Shown here: positions 20,783-29,351 of the stretch, in pieces | How positions within the stretch are numbered: position 1 is the first letter of the stretch | How the letters are laid out: each line of letters starts with the position of its first letter | Assembly (NCBI GenBank): GCA_947647595.1 | Contig: CANSKZ010000002.1 | Span: 166,489 to 230,488, forward strand | DNA length: 64,000 bases | DNA from: an uncultured Clostridium sp. | Lineage (GTDB): Bacteria > Bacillota > Clostridia > TANB77 > CAG-508 | Reading direction: 5' to 3' | Position numbers and translations under genes: made by a program | The notes under the pieces: generated by a model | Database searches by the model: none | Told to the model about the DNA's origin: nothing | The model's input: the letters and a program-made list of their open reading frames with translations, nothing else

Positions 20783-21382
20783 ATGTACGAATTTTACGAA
20801 GAACCACGCCATTTGAATTTAAAAAAAGTTGTTATTATAGGCATTATTCTTGCCCTTATAGTACTTGCTATTATTTTTTTAATTGCTCGAAAAATCTCTA
20901 CTCCTAAAGAAAATACAAACTCAAAATCATTTGCAACCACAACTGTTTTCAAAAGCGCTGATAATTCTGTCACTCTAGAACTTCCCAGCTCTTATAATTT
21001 AAAACCTTATGAATCCAACTTGGGTTACTTAATTGAATTACATTCAGAAAATAATTTAGGCATCTTCATCTCCAAAGAAAATGTCCTTGAAAATAAAACA
21101 TTAGCTGAAATTATCGAAGCAGACAAACTAGCTTTCTTAAACAATTTTGACAGTTATTCTAATTTGTCCGATACAAAAGAATTACTTGTCAACGATAATT
21201 CAACCTATACTTACAGTTTTCATTACTTAGATAAAACCTTAAACCAAGCTTTTTACTTACAAGTTATCTGGCTTCAAATAGACAATACTTTTTACATATT
21301 CGATATTGAATTTCCACTAAACGATTTGCCTTTTAACACCAATATTGCATCTACTGTTTTAACTTCTTTTAAGGTAAAATAA
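20783..21382 (+). CDS. Single-pass membrane protein of unknown function
   Basis: 199 residues: a short cytoplasmic stretch MYEFYEEPRHLNLKK, a membrane helix (about 16-36) and an extracytoplasmic domain of about 160 residues. The domain is rich in beta-strand patterns and has no recognised motif. Its layout (SADNSVTLELPSSYNL near 56) resembles PsbP/DUF1795-like lipoprotein folds, but the match is weak. The gene is preceded by GAGGT and followed by a strong terminator, so it is monocistronic. Confidence 0.7.
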   Translation: MYEFYEEPRHLNLKKVVIIGIILALIVLAIIFLIARKISTPKENTNSKSFATTTVFKSADNSVTLELPSSYNLKPYESNLGYLIELHSENNLGIFISKENVLENKTLAEIIEADKLAFLNNFDSYSNLSDTKELLVNDNSTYTYSFHYLDKTLNQAFYLQVIWLQIDNTFYIFDIEFPLNDLPFNTNIASTVLTSFKVK

Positions 21383-21402
21383 AAACTTAATATTGCAAAA
21401 AT

Positions 21403-21426
21403 AAGAAGTGAATTTTTTCACTTCTT
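21403..21426. terminator. Bidirectional terminator
   Basis: A 10-bp AAGAAGTGAA stem with a TTTT loop. T-rich tracts lie on both sides, serving the convergent genes that end at 21382 (plus) and 21434 (minus). Confidence 0.85.
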
Positions 21427-21433
21427 AACTTTT

Positions 21434-21826
21434 TTAATCTTTCGCTTCTCTTTGACGAATAATATTATCAATTTCTTTACCAATTAATTTTATTTCTTCT
21501 AATGATAAATTCTCATCTTCACAATATTGTATTACAAATTCGGTAATAGAACCATGATATAGTTTTTTAAGCAAGTTTCTAATAAAGTCGGCCTTATATT
21601 CTCTTTCACTTATAACAGCTTTATATGTGTATGTTTTTGATTCTTTCTTAACAATTTCGATAGCACCTTTCACAAGTAATCTTTTTATTAAGGTTCTAAT
21701 TGTATTAAAATTCCAAGTAACATTTTGTAGATTTTTCAGGTCGTCTATAATCTCTACAGAAGTTGTTTGTCCGTGCTTCCATATAACTTTCATTACTTCT
21801 AATTCTGCATCCGATATCTTTACCAT
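21434..21826 (-). CDS. BlaI/MecI-family transcriptional repressor
   Basis: 130 residues with the winged-helix pattern of Penicillinase_R: ISDAELEVMKVIW, NTIRTLIKRLLVKGAI and YTYKAVISEREY. BlaI-type repressors bind dyads as dimers and are usually inactivated by a BlaR-type membrane protease. No BlaR/MecR or beta-lactamase gene is in the window. It is divergent from the XRE regulator at 22068, so the 241-bp gap may hold its operator, but no certain dyad was identified. Good RBS (AGGGGGGAT). Confidence 0.82.
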   Translation of the reverse strand: MVKISDAELEVMKVIWKHGQTTSVEIIDDLKNLQNVTWNFNTIRTLIKRLLVKGAIEIVKKESKTYTYKAVISEREYKADFIRNLLKKLYHGSITEFVIQYCEDENLSLEEIKLIGKEIDNIIRQREAKD

Positions 21827-21995
21827 ACAAATCCCCCCTTATATTTATTATTTTTCAAGGAGTGAATAGACTCCCTGTTTATTGTAGCATAAATATTATT
21901 ATAAAATCAATAACAATGTTAGGTAAATTTATGCCAAAACCATCATATAACACTTTTACTTTTTTTTCAATACCTTTGACGTTATTAGACAAAAA

Positions 21996-22024
21996 TTGAC
22001 AATTTTCGACATATGTTATTTATA
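21996..22024 (+). promoter_or_regulatory. Candidate promoter of the XRE regulator gene
   Basis: A perfect -35 TTGACA (21996-22001), a 17-base spacer and a weaker -10 TTTATA (22019-22024). It lies 44 bp upstream of the ATG at 22068. A palindrome ACATATGT sits in the spacer. By eye only. Confidence 0.4.
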
Positions 22025-22067
22025 TTAAATAATAACTTTAATATACTAATCAAAGAAAGGAGATACT

Positions 22068-22310
22068 ATGAAAAAGTTTAACAATCAACCCAATATTATC
22101 GGCAATCTGATTAAAACGGCTCGTGAAAAGAAGCATTTTACTAAAGTTGACTTATGCAGAGAATTAGAACTACTTGGTGTAGAAATGTCTCGAAATGAAA
22201 TTTACCGAATTGAACACAGCCAAATGATTGTTAAAGATTTTGAATTAGTTGCTTTCTGTATTGTATTAGATATTAACTTTAATGATTTAAAACGTTTCTT
22301 TGATTTATAA
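22068..22310 (+). CDS. Small XRE-family helix-turn-helix regulator
   Basis: 80 residues, almost entirely a Cro/C1-type HTH: IGNLIKTAREKKHFTKVDLCRELELLGVE followed by MSRNEIYRIEHSQ. No extra domain. Preceded by AAAGGAGATACT. It overlaps the end of the convergent PiT gene by six bases. Targets are unknown; divergent placement from the BlaI-type gene suggests cross-regulation, which is inference. Confidence 0.78.
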   Translation: MKKFNNQPNIIGNLIKTAREKKHFTKVDLCRELELLGVEMSRNEIYRIEHSQMIVKDFELVAFCIVLDINFNDLKRFFDL

Positions 22311-23294
22311 TCCCAAAGTTTTTAATAAAAAAGCTAAACTATAACCTATCATTCCTGATATCGGAAAATTCCATAACCACGCTTTGCCAATACTAAACAC
22401 CTTTGACTTATCTATCTTTGCTTTTTTATTTTTTCCTACGGCAATAATAGACATGGTTTTAGCATGTGTCGTACTAACTGGAATTCCTGTCATACTAGCA
22501 ATAAATAAGGTAAACACCGTCGTAACATCACTCATTAAAGCTTGTTTATTATCCAGCTCAACCATTTCACTTCCTATATTCTCAACAATTTTCTTTCCAC
22601 CAATCGAAACTCCCATCGCCATAATAACCGCTGTGTAAATAATAATTCCAACATAGTTTAATGGATTAATAGTTTCTGGAATATAGGCATTTCGTACTAA
22701 GCCAAAAAATAAAATTAGAATTCCAATAAATTTCTGCCCATCTTGTGCCCCATGCATAAAAGACATACCACAACATCCAAGAATCTGCCATTTTTCAATA
22801 TTATCATTTTTCCAATTTACAATCTTTTCAAATATTTTAACGACAAAATAGCCAACCAAAACAGTTCCTAAAATGGACCATACTAATCCAATTAAAACAT
22901 TTTTCCATTCATATAAACTAACTGATTTCCAACCATAAATAGCAACTGCACTCCCTGTCAATCCAGCGATTAGCCCATGTGTTTCGCTCGTCGGTATGCC
23001 AAATTTCATTGCCACTAAAGCAAATAAAATAACGGCAATCATTCCAGATAAAAGTACAATCATTCCATTTTTCGTATCATCTAAGTTTACCATAGAACTA
23101 ATACAATTTGCCACAGAAATATTTATAAAACTCATCACAACAATTCCAATAAAATTGAATATGGCACTCAATCTTGCCGCCTTTCGAAACGACATTACTT
23201 TTGTTCCCACCAATGTTGCAATTGCATTTGGTGCATCAGTTATGGCATTCGTAAAAATTAAAATAATTGTGATTATAAAAGTTAAAATATACAT
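22305..23294 (-). CDS. pit: PiT family inorganic phosphate transporter
   Basis: About 329 residues, ten or so membrane helices. The PiT signatures are present in both halves: TDAPNAIATLVGTK near the N-terminus, GIPTSETHGLIAGL mid-protein, and TGIPVSTTHAKTMS in the second half. It imports phosphate with a cation. The start is uncertain. Family alignment favours MYILTF (23294), but the AAGGAG is 17 bases upstream and seems to drive a four-codon frame ATG ATG AAA TTT TGA that ends two bases before this ATG. A longer in-frame form beginning at 23333 would read through the SD. No PhoU-like partner is adjacent. Confidence 0.85.
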   Translation of the reverse strand: MYILTFIITIILIFTNAITDAPNAIATLVGTKVMSFRKAARLSAIFNFIGIVVMSFINISVANCISSMVNLDDTKNGMIVLLSGMIAVILFALVAMKFGIPTSETHGLIAGLTGSAVAIYGWKSVSLYEWKNVLIGLVWSILGTVLVGYFVVKIFEKIVNWKNDNIEKWQILGCCGMSFMHGAQDGQKFIGILILFFGLVRNAYIPETINPLNYVGIIIYTAVIMAMGVSIGGKKIVENIGSEMVELDNKQALMSDVTTVFTLFIASMTGIPVSTTHAKTMSIIAVGKNKKAKIDKSKVFSIGKAWLWNFPISGMIGYSLAFLLKTLGL

Positions 23295-23539
23295 TATCAA
23301 AATTTCATCATTTCTCCTTTTGTTTAATTTCAATATATCATGCTATATAATGTATTATTCCCCAAATATATTTGTTTTAATAACTTTTTGAAAAATTTTA
23401 TAATTTTATTTATATATGTCATTCCCCTAACATTTTTTATTACAATCACCTTGACTTTCTCTCCTAAAAAATATATACTCTATTTAATAAGAAATGAGAT
23501 TTTTACCCATTTCGAATTTCAATAAAAGGAGGATTTACG

Positions 23540-24118
23540 ATGCAAGATTTAATCGAAATCAGATGGCATGGTCGTGGTGGTCAAGGTGCAAAAACAGCTT
23601 CTTTGCTTCTTGCAGATGCTGCCTTTAACACTGGTAAATACATTCAAGGTTTTCCAGAATATGGTCCAGAAAGAATGGGCGCACCAATCACAGCATATAA
23701 CCGTATTAGCAATCGTCCCATTACCATCCATTCTAATATTTATGAACCAGATTACGTCGTTGTAGTAGATGATACTTTGTTAGAATCCGTTGATGTAACT
23801 GCTGGTTTAAAAGAAACTGGTGCCATTATTATTAACACAACAAAAGACAATGCTTATTTGCATGACGTTTTACATGGCTATTCTGGCACTATTTACAAAA
23901 TCGATGCAAGAAAAGTTTCTATGGAAACGCTCGGAAAATATTTCCCAAATACACCAATGCTTGCTGCTGTTGTAAAGGTAAGCGAAATTATGTCTGACGA
24001 AGAATTTTTAAATGATATGGTAGGCTCTTTTAAACATAAATTTGCCAAAAAACCAGAAGTCATTGAAGGTAATATGAAAGCACTCGAAATGGCTTTAAAA
24101 TCTGTAGAAAAGGTTTAA
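23540..24118 (+). CDS. 2-oxoacid:ferredoxin oxidoreductase, gamma subunit
   Basis: 192 residues of the POR/VOR gamma family: IRWHGRGGQGAKTAS at the N-terminus, GFPEYGPERMGAP, and DDTLLESVDVTAGL. First gene of an operon gamma, small membrane protein, delta (ferredoxin), alpha, beta. The complex oxidatively decarboxylates pyruvate or another 2-oxoacid to an acyl-CoA and reduces ferredoxin, a core reaction of anaerobes. Separate subunits, as in the four-subunit type, not the fused clostridial PFOR. Strong RBS (AAAGGAGG). Confidence 0.9.
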   Translation: MQDLIEIRWHGRGGQGAKTASLLLADAAFNTGKYIQGFPEYGPERMGAPITAYNRISNRPITIHSNIYEPDYVVVVDDTLLESVDVTAGLKETGAIIINTTKDNAYLHDVLHGYSGTIYKIDARKVSMETLGKYFPNTPMLAAVVKVSEIMSDEEFLNDMVGSFKHKFAKKPEVIEGNMKALEMALKSVEKV

Positions 24119-24124
24119 TATAGT

Positions 24125-24349
24125 ATGATTCAATTTTTTAAAACTTTATTATCAAAAATAAATTTCAAATCGGATAACGAAGAAATTAATAAACTAAATA
24201 AAATTATTTATTCCGTTATTTTGCTATGCGCCATTATTTTTATTGTATTTATGATTTACTTTCTTATAAAACAATGGCCAAGTTTAGCTGAAGCAATTCG
24301 TTATCATTGGAATGAATCAAAATCGGTTTTAAACGGTTTTTCTAAATAG
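24125..24349 (+). CDS. Small membrane protein inside the oxidoreductase operon
   Basis: 74 residues with one clear membrane helix (about 29-49) and amphipathic ends. Not recognised. It starts 6 bp after the gamma stop with a weak SD (AAAGG) and precedes the delta gene by 41 bp. Its position inside the operon suggests that it tethers the enzyme to the membrane or couples it to another complex. That is inference. Confidence 0.6.
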   Translation: MIQFFKTLLSKINFKSDNEEINKLNKIIYSVILLCAIIFIVFMIYFLIKQWPSLAEAIRYHWNESKSVLNGFSK

Positions 24350-24390
24350 AAATTTATTTTCAAAAATCCAAAAAGCGAAAGGAGTTTTTT

Positions 24391-24675
24391 ATGGCTAATA
24401 TTAATACATCTACACCAATGGACGAATTAACGATTGGTGGAAATATTTATACTGCAGGAAATGCAAAAGAATTTAAAACTGGTGACTGGCGTTCCACAAA
24501 ACCAATTTTCTTATCAGACAAATGCAAACAATGTGGACTTTGTTTTCCCGTTTGCCCAGATGATGCAATTCCTGTAAACAAAGATTGCAAAAGAGAAGAT
24601 TTCGATTACGATGCATGTAAAGGATGTGGCGTTTGTGCAAAAGTTTGCCCATTTGACGCCATCGAAATGGAATAA
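24391..24675 (+). CDS. 2-oxoacid:ferredoxin oxidoreductase, delta (ferredoxin-like) subunit
   Basis: 94 residues with two 4Fe-4S motifs: CKQCGLCFPVCPDD and CKGCGVCAKVCPFDAI. This is the PorD arrangement, with the typical lead-in GDWRSTKPIFL. It passes electrons from the TPP site in the beta subunit to external ferredoxin. Good RBS (GAAAGGAG). Confidence 0.92.
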   Translation: MANINTSTPMDELTIGGNIYTAGNAKEFKTGDWRSTKPIFLSDKCKQCGLCFPVCPDDAIPVNKDCKREDFDYDACKGCGVCAKVCPFDAIEME

Positions 24676-24694
24676 TTAGAAAGGAGAATTAAAT

Positions 24695-25876
24695 ATGAGA
24701 GAACGTTTAAGCGGAAATGAAGCAGCAGCTATTGCTATGAAACAAATTAATCCTGATGTCGTTGCTGCTTTTCCAATCACACCTTCAACTGAAATTCCAC
24801 AATATTTTTCAACCTTCGTTAGTAACGGAACGGTTGATACCGAATTTGTGGCAGTTGAAAGTGAACATAGTGCCATGAGTGCCTGCATTGGTGCTCAAGC
24901 TGCTGGCGGAAGAGCCATGACAGCAACTTCAGCCAATGGTCTATCTTTAATGTGGGAAATGATTTATATCGCATCTAGTTTACGTTTACCAATTGTTATG
25001 TCTTTGGTAAATAGAGCTGTATCTGGACCACTTAATATCCACAATGACCATTCAGATGCCATGGGAGTTAGAGATAGCGGATGGATTCAGCTATTTTCAG
25101 AAAATAATCAGGAGGCTTATGATAATTTAGTCATGGCTCACAGAATTGCTGAACATAAAGATGTATTACTTCCCTTAATGGTTTGCCAAGATGGATTCAT
25201 TACATCGCATTCCATTGAAAACATCGAATTAATCGAAGATGAAAAAGTAAAAGAATTCGTTGGAACTTACAAGCCAGAACATTACTTATTAAATGATAAA
25301 GAACCAATTGCTGTTGGTCCATTAGATTTACAAGCTTATCTTTTTGAACACAAAACGCAACAAGCCATCGCAATGCGAAATGCCAAAAAAGTGATTTTAG
25401 ATGTGGCAAGTGATTTCGAAAAAATGACTGGTAGAAAATATAGCTTTTTCGAAGAATATAAAATGGAAGATGCCGAAGTTGTCATTGTTTGTATGAACTC
25501 AACAGCAGGAACCGCAAAATATACCGCTGATAAATTGCGCGAACAAGGCATTAAAGCTGGTGTTTTGAAAGTCAGAGTTTATCGTCCATTCCCTGCTGAA
25601 GAAATCGCAAAAGCTCTTTCAAAAGCTAAAGCAATCGCTGTTTTGGATAAAGCCGATTCTTTAAATGCCGTTGGTGGTGCATTATTTGAAGATGTTGTAT
25701 CTGGTATGTTTGTTAGCAAAGTCCAAATTCCAACTGTGAACTATGTTTATGGAATTGGTGGTAGAGATACAACTTCAAAAGATATCGAAAGTGTTTATAA
25801 TGATTTAACAGAAATTGTAAAAACGGGTGAAATGGGAAATCCATATCGATATTTAGGTGTTAGGGGGTGTAAATAA
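24695..25876 (+). CDS. 2-oxoacid:ferredoxin oxidoreductase, alpha subunit
   Basis: 393 residues. Pyrimidine-binding domain with AAFPITPSTEIPQYF, SEHSAMSACIGAQAAGGRA, TSANGLSLMWE and NIHNDHSDAMGVRDSGW. Domain II holds the transketolase C-terminal-like fold (KAGVLKVRVYRPFP). The sequence pattern fits pyruvate or 2-oxoisovalerate type enzymes; the substrate cannot be fixed here. The stop overlaps the beta ATG by one base (TAATG), giving tight coupling. Confidence 0.92.
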   Translation: MRERLSGNEAAAIAMKQINPDVVAAFPITPSTEIPQYFSTFVSNGTVDTEFVAVESEHSAMSACIGAQAAGGRAMTATSANGLSLMWEMIYIASSLRLPIVMSLVNRAVSGPLNIHNDHSDAMGVRDSGWIQLFSENNQEAYDNLVMAHRIAEHKDVLLPLMVCQDGFITSHSIENIELIEDEKVKEFVGTYKPEHYLLNDKEPIAVGPLDLQAYLFEHKTQQAIAMRNAKKVILDVASDFEKMTGRKYSFFEEYKMEDAEVVIVCMNSTAGTAKYTADKLREQGIKAGVLKVRVYRPFPAEEIAKALSKAKAIAVLDKADSLNAVGGALFEDVVSGMFVSKVQIPTVNYVYGIGGRDTTSKDIESVYNDLTEIVKTGEMGNPYRYLGVRGCK

Positions 25877-26829
25877 TGGCTTATAATCACAAACAAATTA
25901 TGGTAGATACCAAATCCAGATTAACTTCTGGGCACAGAATGTGTGCTGGATGTGGCGCACCAGCTGTTGCTAGAATGATTTTGCGTGCTGTCAAACCAGA
26001 AGACCATGTTGTAGTATCTAACGCAACAGGATGTATGGAAGTTTCTACTTTCCTATATCCATACACAGCTTGGACGGATTCATTTATCCATACCGCTTTT
26101 GAAAATGCTGCTGCAACATTATCTGGTGTAGAAGCGGCTTATAAATCCATGAAGCAGGCTGGAAAATTACCAGAAGATAAAACAACAAAATTCATCGCAT
26201 TTGGTGGCGATGGCGGAACTTACGATATTGGACTTCAAAGTTTATCTGGCGCGATGGAGCGTGGACACGATATGGTTTATGTTTGCTATGATAATGGTGC
26301 ATATATGAATACTGGTATTCAGCGTTCATCTGCTACACCAAAATTTGCAGACACAACCACAACGCCTGCTGGAAAAGTTGTTCCAGGAAAAATGCAACCT
26401 CGAAAAGATTTGACAAAAGTTATGGTTGGGCATCATTTACCTTATGTGGCTCAAACTTTGGCGTTAAATAATTTTAAAGACTTATATGAAAAGGCAGAAA
26501 AAGCAATTTATACCGAAGGTGCTTGTTTCTTAAATGTATTGGCTCCTTGCCCACGTGGTTGGGGTTACGCAACAGAAGATTTGATGGAAATCAATAAATT
26601 AGCTGTTGAGACTTGCTATTGGCCTTTATATGAAGTAATTGACGGAAAATATAAAATCTCGTATAAACCAGCAAACAAGCTTCCAATCGAAGAATTTTTA
26701 AGACCACAAAAAAGATTTAAACATCTGTTTAAACCGGGAAATGAATGGATGATTAAAGAATTCCAAGAAGAAGTGGATGCTAGATGGCAAGAGTTATTAG
26801 ATTTGGAAGAAATTTCAAATAAAGAATAA
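25876..26829 (+). CDS. 2-oxoacid:ferredoxin oxidoreductase, beta subunit (TPP-binding)
   Basis: 317 residues. Conserved CAGCGAPA, SNATGCMEV, the TPP motif FGGDGGTYDIGLQSL with DNGAYMNTG, and CPRGWGY. It binds thiamine diphosphate and one 4Fe-4S cluster. The Tyr/Asn-rich NGAYMNTGIQRS segment and the C-terminal extension are typical of PorB. Last gene of the operon, followed by a terminator. Confidence 0.92.
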   Translation: MAYNHKQIMVDTKSRLTSGHRMCAGCGAPAVARMILRAVKPEDHVVVSNATGCMEVSTFLYPYTAWTDSFIHTAFENAAATLSGVEAAYKSMKQAGKLPEDKTTKFIAFGGDGGTYDIGLQSLSGAMERGHDMVYVCYDNGAYMNTGIQRSSATPKFADTTTTPAGKVVPGKMQPRKDLTKVMVGHHLPYVAQTLALNNFKDLYEKAEKAIYTEGACFLNVLAPCPRGWGYATEDLMEINKLAVETCYWPLYEVIDGKYKISYKPANKLPIEEFLRPQKRFKHLFKPGNEWMIKEFQEEVDARWQELLDLEEISNKE

Positions 26830-26835
26830 AAAGTT

Positions 26836-26866
26836 ACCGTAGTTAAATAACTAACTACGGTTTTCT
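26836..26866 (+). terminator. Terminator of the oxidoreductase operon
   Basis: Stem ACCGTAGTTA (26836-26845) with TAACTACGGT (26852-26861), followed by TTTCTTTT, just after the beta stop. Confidence 0.85.
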
Positions 26867-26894
26867 TTTACTTAAAAATATTAAATTGGGCACA

Positions 26895-27065
26895 TTAATC
26901 CTTTTTTGGTGCTTCAACTGGGCAAACTCCTGCACAAGTTCCACATTCAATACATACGTTTTCATCTATTTTGTATTTATCATCTCCTTGTGAAATACAA
27001 CTTACTGGACATGCTCCTGCACATGCTCCACAACTAATACATTTATCTGTAATTTTATAGGCCAT
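26895..27065 (-). CDS. Two-cluster (2[4Fe-4S]) bacterial ferredoxin
   Basis: A 56-residue clostridial-type ferredoxin. First motif CISCGACAGACPVSCI (residues 9-24) and second CIECGTCAGVCPVEAP (38-53), each CxxCxxCxxxCP, with the pseudo-twofold symmetry of the family. Preceded by GGGAGGTACAAAAA. It is the likely electron acceptor of the neighbouring oxidoreductase, encoded convergently. Confidence 0.93.
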   Translation of the reverse strand: MAYKITDKCISCGACAGACPVSCISQGDDKYKIDENVCIECGTCAGVCPVEAPKKD

Positions 27066-27131
27066 TTTTTGTACCTCCCTTTTTTTATTTATTTTATTAT
27101 ATCAAATTTTTGATAAATGTCAATTATTTTT

Positions 27132-28413
27132 TTAATTATGTTCCAACAATCTTTTCGCAATTTTTTTCACTTGACGCATAACTTCTTTTTCGTTCAAATG
27201 AATCATTTTTCTATTTTGCATAATTAACTTACCATCTATCATAACAGAATCAACATCAGCACCGTTAGCAGAATATACAATATTAGCACATACATCATTT
27301 TCTGGACATAAATGAAGTTTGTCAGTTTTGATAAATATCATATCTGCTTTTTTTCCGCACTTCTAATGTACCAATTTCATCTTCCATGCCTAACACTTTG
27401 GCACCTTCAATTGTAGCCATTTTTAAAATATCATAAGCTGAAATAGAAGTTGGTTCTTTCGTATTTACTTTTTGTAAATACGCTGCTGTTTTCATTTCTT
27501 CAAACATGTCTAATGTGGAAGTACTTCCAATTCCGTCTGTTCCTAAGCCGACATTAATTCCATTTTTACGTAGTTTAACCACATCACAAATACCAGAAGA
27601 TAATTTACAATTACTGATCGGATTATGCGAAATTCCACCTTTTATATTTTTCAAAATTTTAATATCACTATTAGAAATATAAATTCCATGCGCTAATACG
27701 ACAGGCACTTCGAAGACGCCCAAATCGTATAAGTATTCTGTGCCACGTTTATCGTAACGTTCATAAATCATTTTTTCTTCATCAATCGTTTCTGATAAAT
27801 GAATATGTAAGCCTGTATTTAATTCTTTTGCTAAATCAACACATAATTTTATGGTATCTGGATTGCAAGTGTATGGCGCATGTGGTGAGGTAAAAATCTT
27901 AATTCTACTTTCTGGAATATTGTATTTTTTAGCATATTCTCTAGTTTTTTCAGCTTTATCGCCAATGGCATCGTCTGTCATACACCATGCAACAATTGCT
28001 CTTAATCCTGTTGCTTCGATTGCTTCGATTGCTTTGTTCATGCCAAAATACATGTCATTACATGTGGTAGTTCCTGATTTTATCATTTCTAGACATGACA
28101 AATAAGAGTTCCAGTAAATATCATCTGGTTCTAATTTGTCTTCGACTGGAAATATAGCATTTTCTAGCCAATCAATTAATTGCCTGTCGTCTTTATAGCC
28201 TCGAAAAATACTCATCGCTAAATGAGTATGTGTATTGATTAAACCTGGCATAACAAGCATATTTTTGGCATTTATTTTTTCTGAAACATCTTCTTCTATT
28301 TCTGGTTCAATTTTTTCAATTCGATTATCTTTAATTAATATATCTGATTTTCTTATATTAGCTACGCTTCCCACCATGTCTAATAGATAAGCGTTTTTAA
28401 TCAATTTTTTCAT
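27132..28413 (-). CDS. mtaD: MtaD-type amidohydrolase (5-methylthioadenosine/SAH deaminase family), with +1 shift at CGG
   Basis: Metal-dependent deaminase that converts 5'-methylthioadenosine or S-adenosylhomocysteine to the inosine form. The upstream segment (28413-27358) has the zinc ligands in GLINTHTHLAMS, GLHIHLSETIDE and LAHGIYIS, and the catalytic Asp region GLGTDGIGS. In the zero frame it stops 12 codons after CGG at 27357-27355. Skipping C27357 gives LEVGKKADMIFI, the conserved C-terminal composite-domain motif, and ends at 27132. The total is 426 residues, the normal length. Last gene of the lepB-holB-ricT-mtaD run; its ATG lies one base after the ricT stop. A T7/A7 run next to the site was considered, but the Gly of LEVGKKAD favours the CGG explanation. 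Confidence 0.85.
27355..27357 (-). other. CGG +1 frameshift site in mtaD
   Basis: Coding strand reads GAA GTG CGG AAA AAA. Dropping C gives GTG GGA AAA AAA GCA GAT ATG, exactly the family motif VGKKADM. No other in-phase CGG in 426 codons. Confidence 0.78.
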
Positions 28414-28414
28414 T

Positions 28415-29350
28415 TTATTCCCCTTGCTTTTTTTTACTTTTGTTATTCATTTTTTCTTCTCGATCTAATTTTTCCATTTTTTGTAATTCTTTCAAATCTT
28501 CTTCATTGTCAACATCTAGTTTGTCATTATCATTTGTTACATCTTTTAAAACTACAACATCTTTAGCGCTATATTTTTTGAAAAATATTTCGCCATTTTC
28601 GTTAAATTTTACTCTTATTAATTCTTTTAATGTTTCGACTGATGCAACTTCTCCTACACCATCTTGTGTTTTTACTTCTGCGCCGATTTTAGGTAAACTT
28701 TTTAATTTGTCGCAATAAACATCATGTTCATATTTTAGACAGCACATAAGACGACCACAATTTCCAGAAATTTTGGTTGGATTTAATGACATATTTTGTT
28801 CTTTTGCCATTTTAATAGAAACTGTCTCAAAATTTCTTAGAAAGGAACAACAGCATAATTCTCTACCACAAATTCCATTTCCTTGCAATCTTTTGACTTC
28901 GTCCCTACTACTAATTTGACGCATTTCAATTCTAGTTTTAAAAATAGCAGCTAATGCTTTGACTAATTCTCTGAAATCAATTCTTTTTTCGGATGAAAAA
29001 TAAAAGGTAAGTTTGCTTCCATCGTATTTGTATTCTGCTTCGATTAGTTTCATTGGTAAATCAAACTCTTTTATTTTTTGTAAGCATTGCTCAAATGCAT
29101 TATTTTCTTTTGCTTTAAATTCATCACGCATTTTATCTTCTTTTGGTGTTGTAATTCGAACTACCTTTTTAAGAGGTTCTGATACTTTTCCATCTTCCAC
29201 CTCTTTATTTGGAATCATAATTTCAGCATATTCTTCCCCCATTGCTGTGTCTACAATAACATGCATTCCTTTTTCTAATTTTAAATCCCCTGGATCAAAA
29301 TAATATATTTTTCCTGAACTCTTAAAGTTAACCCCCACAATTTGTTTCAT
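28415..29350 (-). CDS. ricT: PSP1-domain protein RicT (YaaT)
   Basis: 311 residues from MKQIVGVNFK, which follows AAAGGAATATAAA. The longer ORF start at 29386 lies inside the holB coding region. PSP1 domain with CCCSFLRNF and SGNCGRLMCCLKYEHD; the cysteines bind 4Fe-4S clusters in the Ric (Y-complex) of B. subtilis, which modulates RNase Y and sporulation. It has an acidic/basic C-terminal tail after residue 260. holB-ricT adjacency is conserved in Bacillota. It starts one base after the shifted holB stop. Confidence 0.88.
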   Translation of the reverse strand: MKQIVGVNFKSSGKIYYFDPGDLKLEKGMHVIVDTAMGEEYAEIMIPNKEVEDGKVSEPLKKVVRITTPKEDKMRDEFKAKENNAFEQCLQKIKEFDLPMKLIEAEYKYDGSKLTFYFSSEKRIDFRELVKALAAIFKTRIEMRQISSRDEVKRLQGNGICGRELCCCSFLRNFETVSIKMAKEQNMSLNPTKISGNCGRLMCCLKYEHDVYCDKLKSLPKIGAEVKTQDGVGEVASVETLKELIRVKFNENGEIFFKKYSAKDVVVLKDVTNDNDKLDVDNEEDLKELQKMEKLDREEKMNNKSKKKQGE

Positions 29351-29351
29351 T

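Noticed and set aside
27345..27356. Indel in the A7 run as the cause of the mtaD break
   Set aside because: It would give LEVRKKAD in place of the conserved LEVGKKAD; CGG skipping gives the motif exactly.
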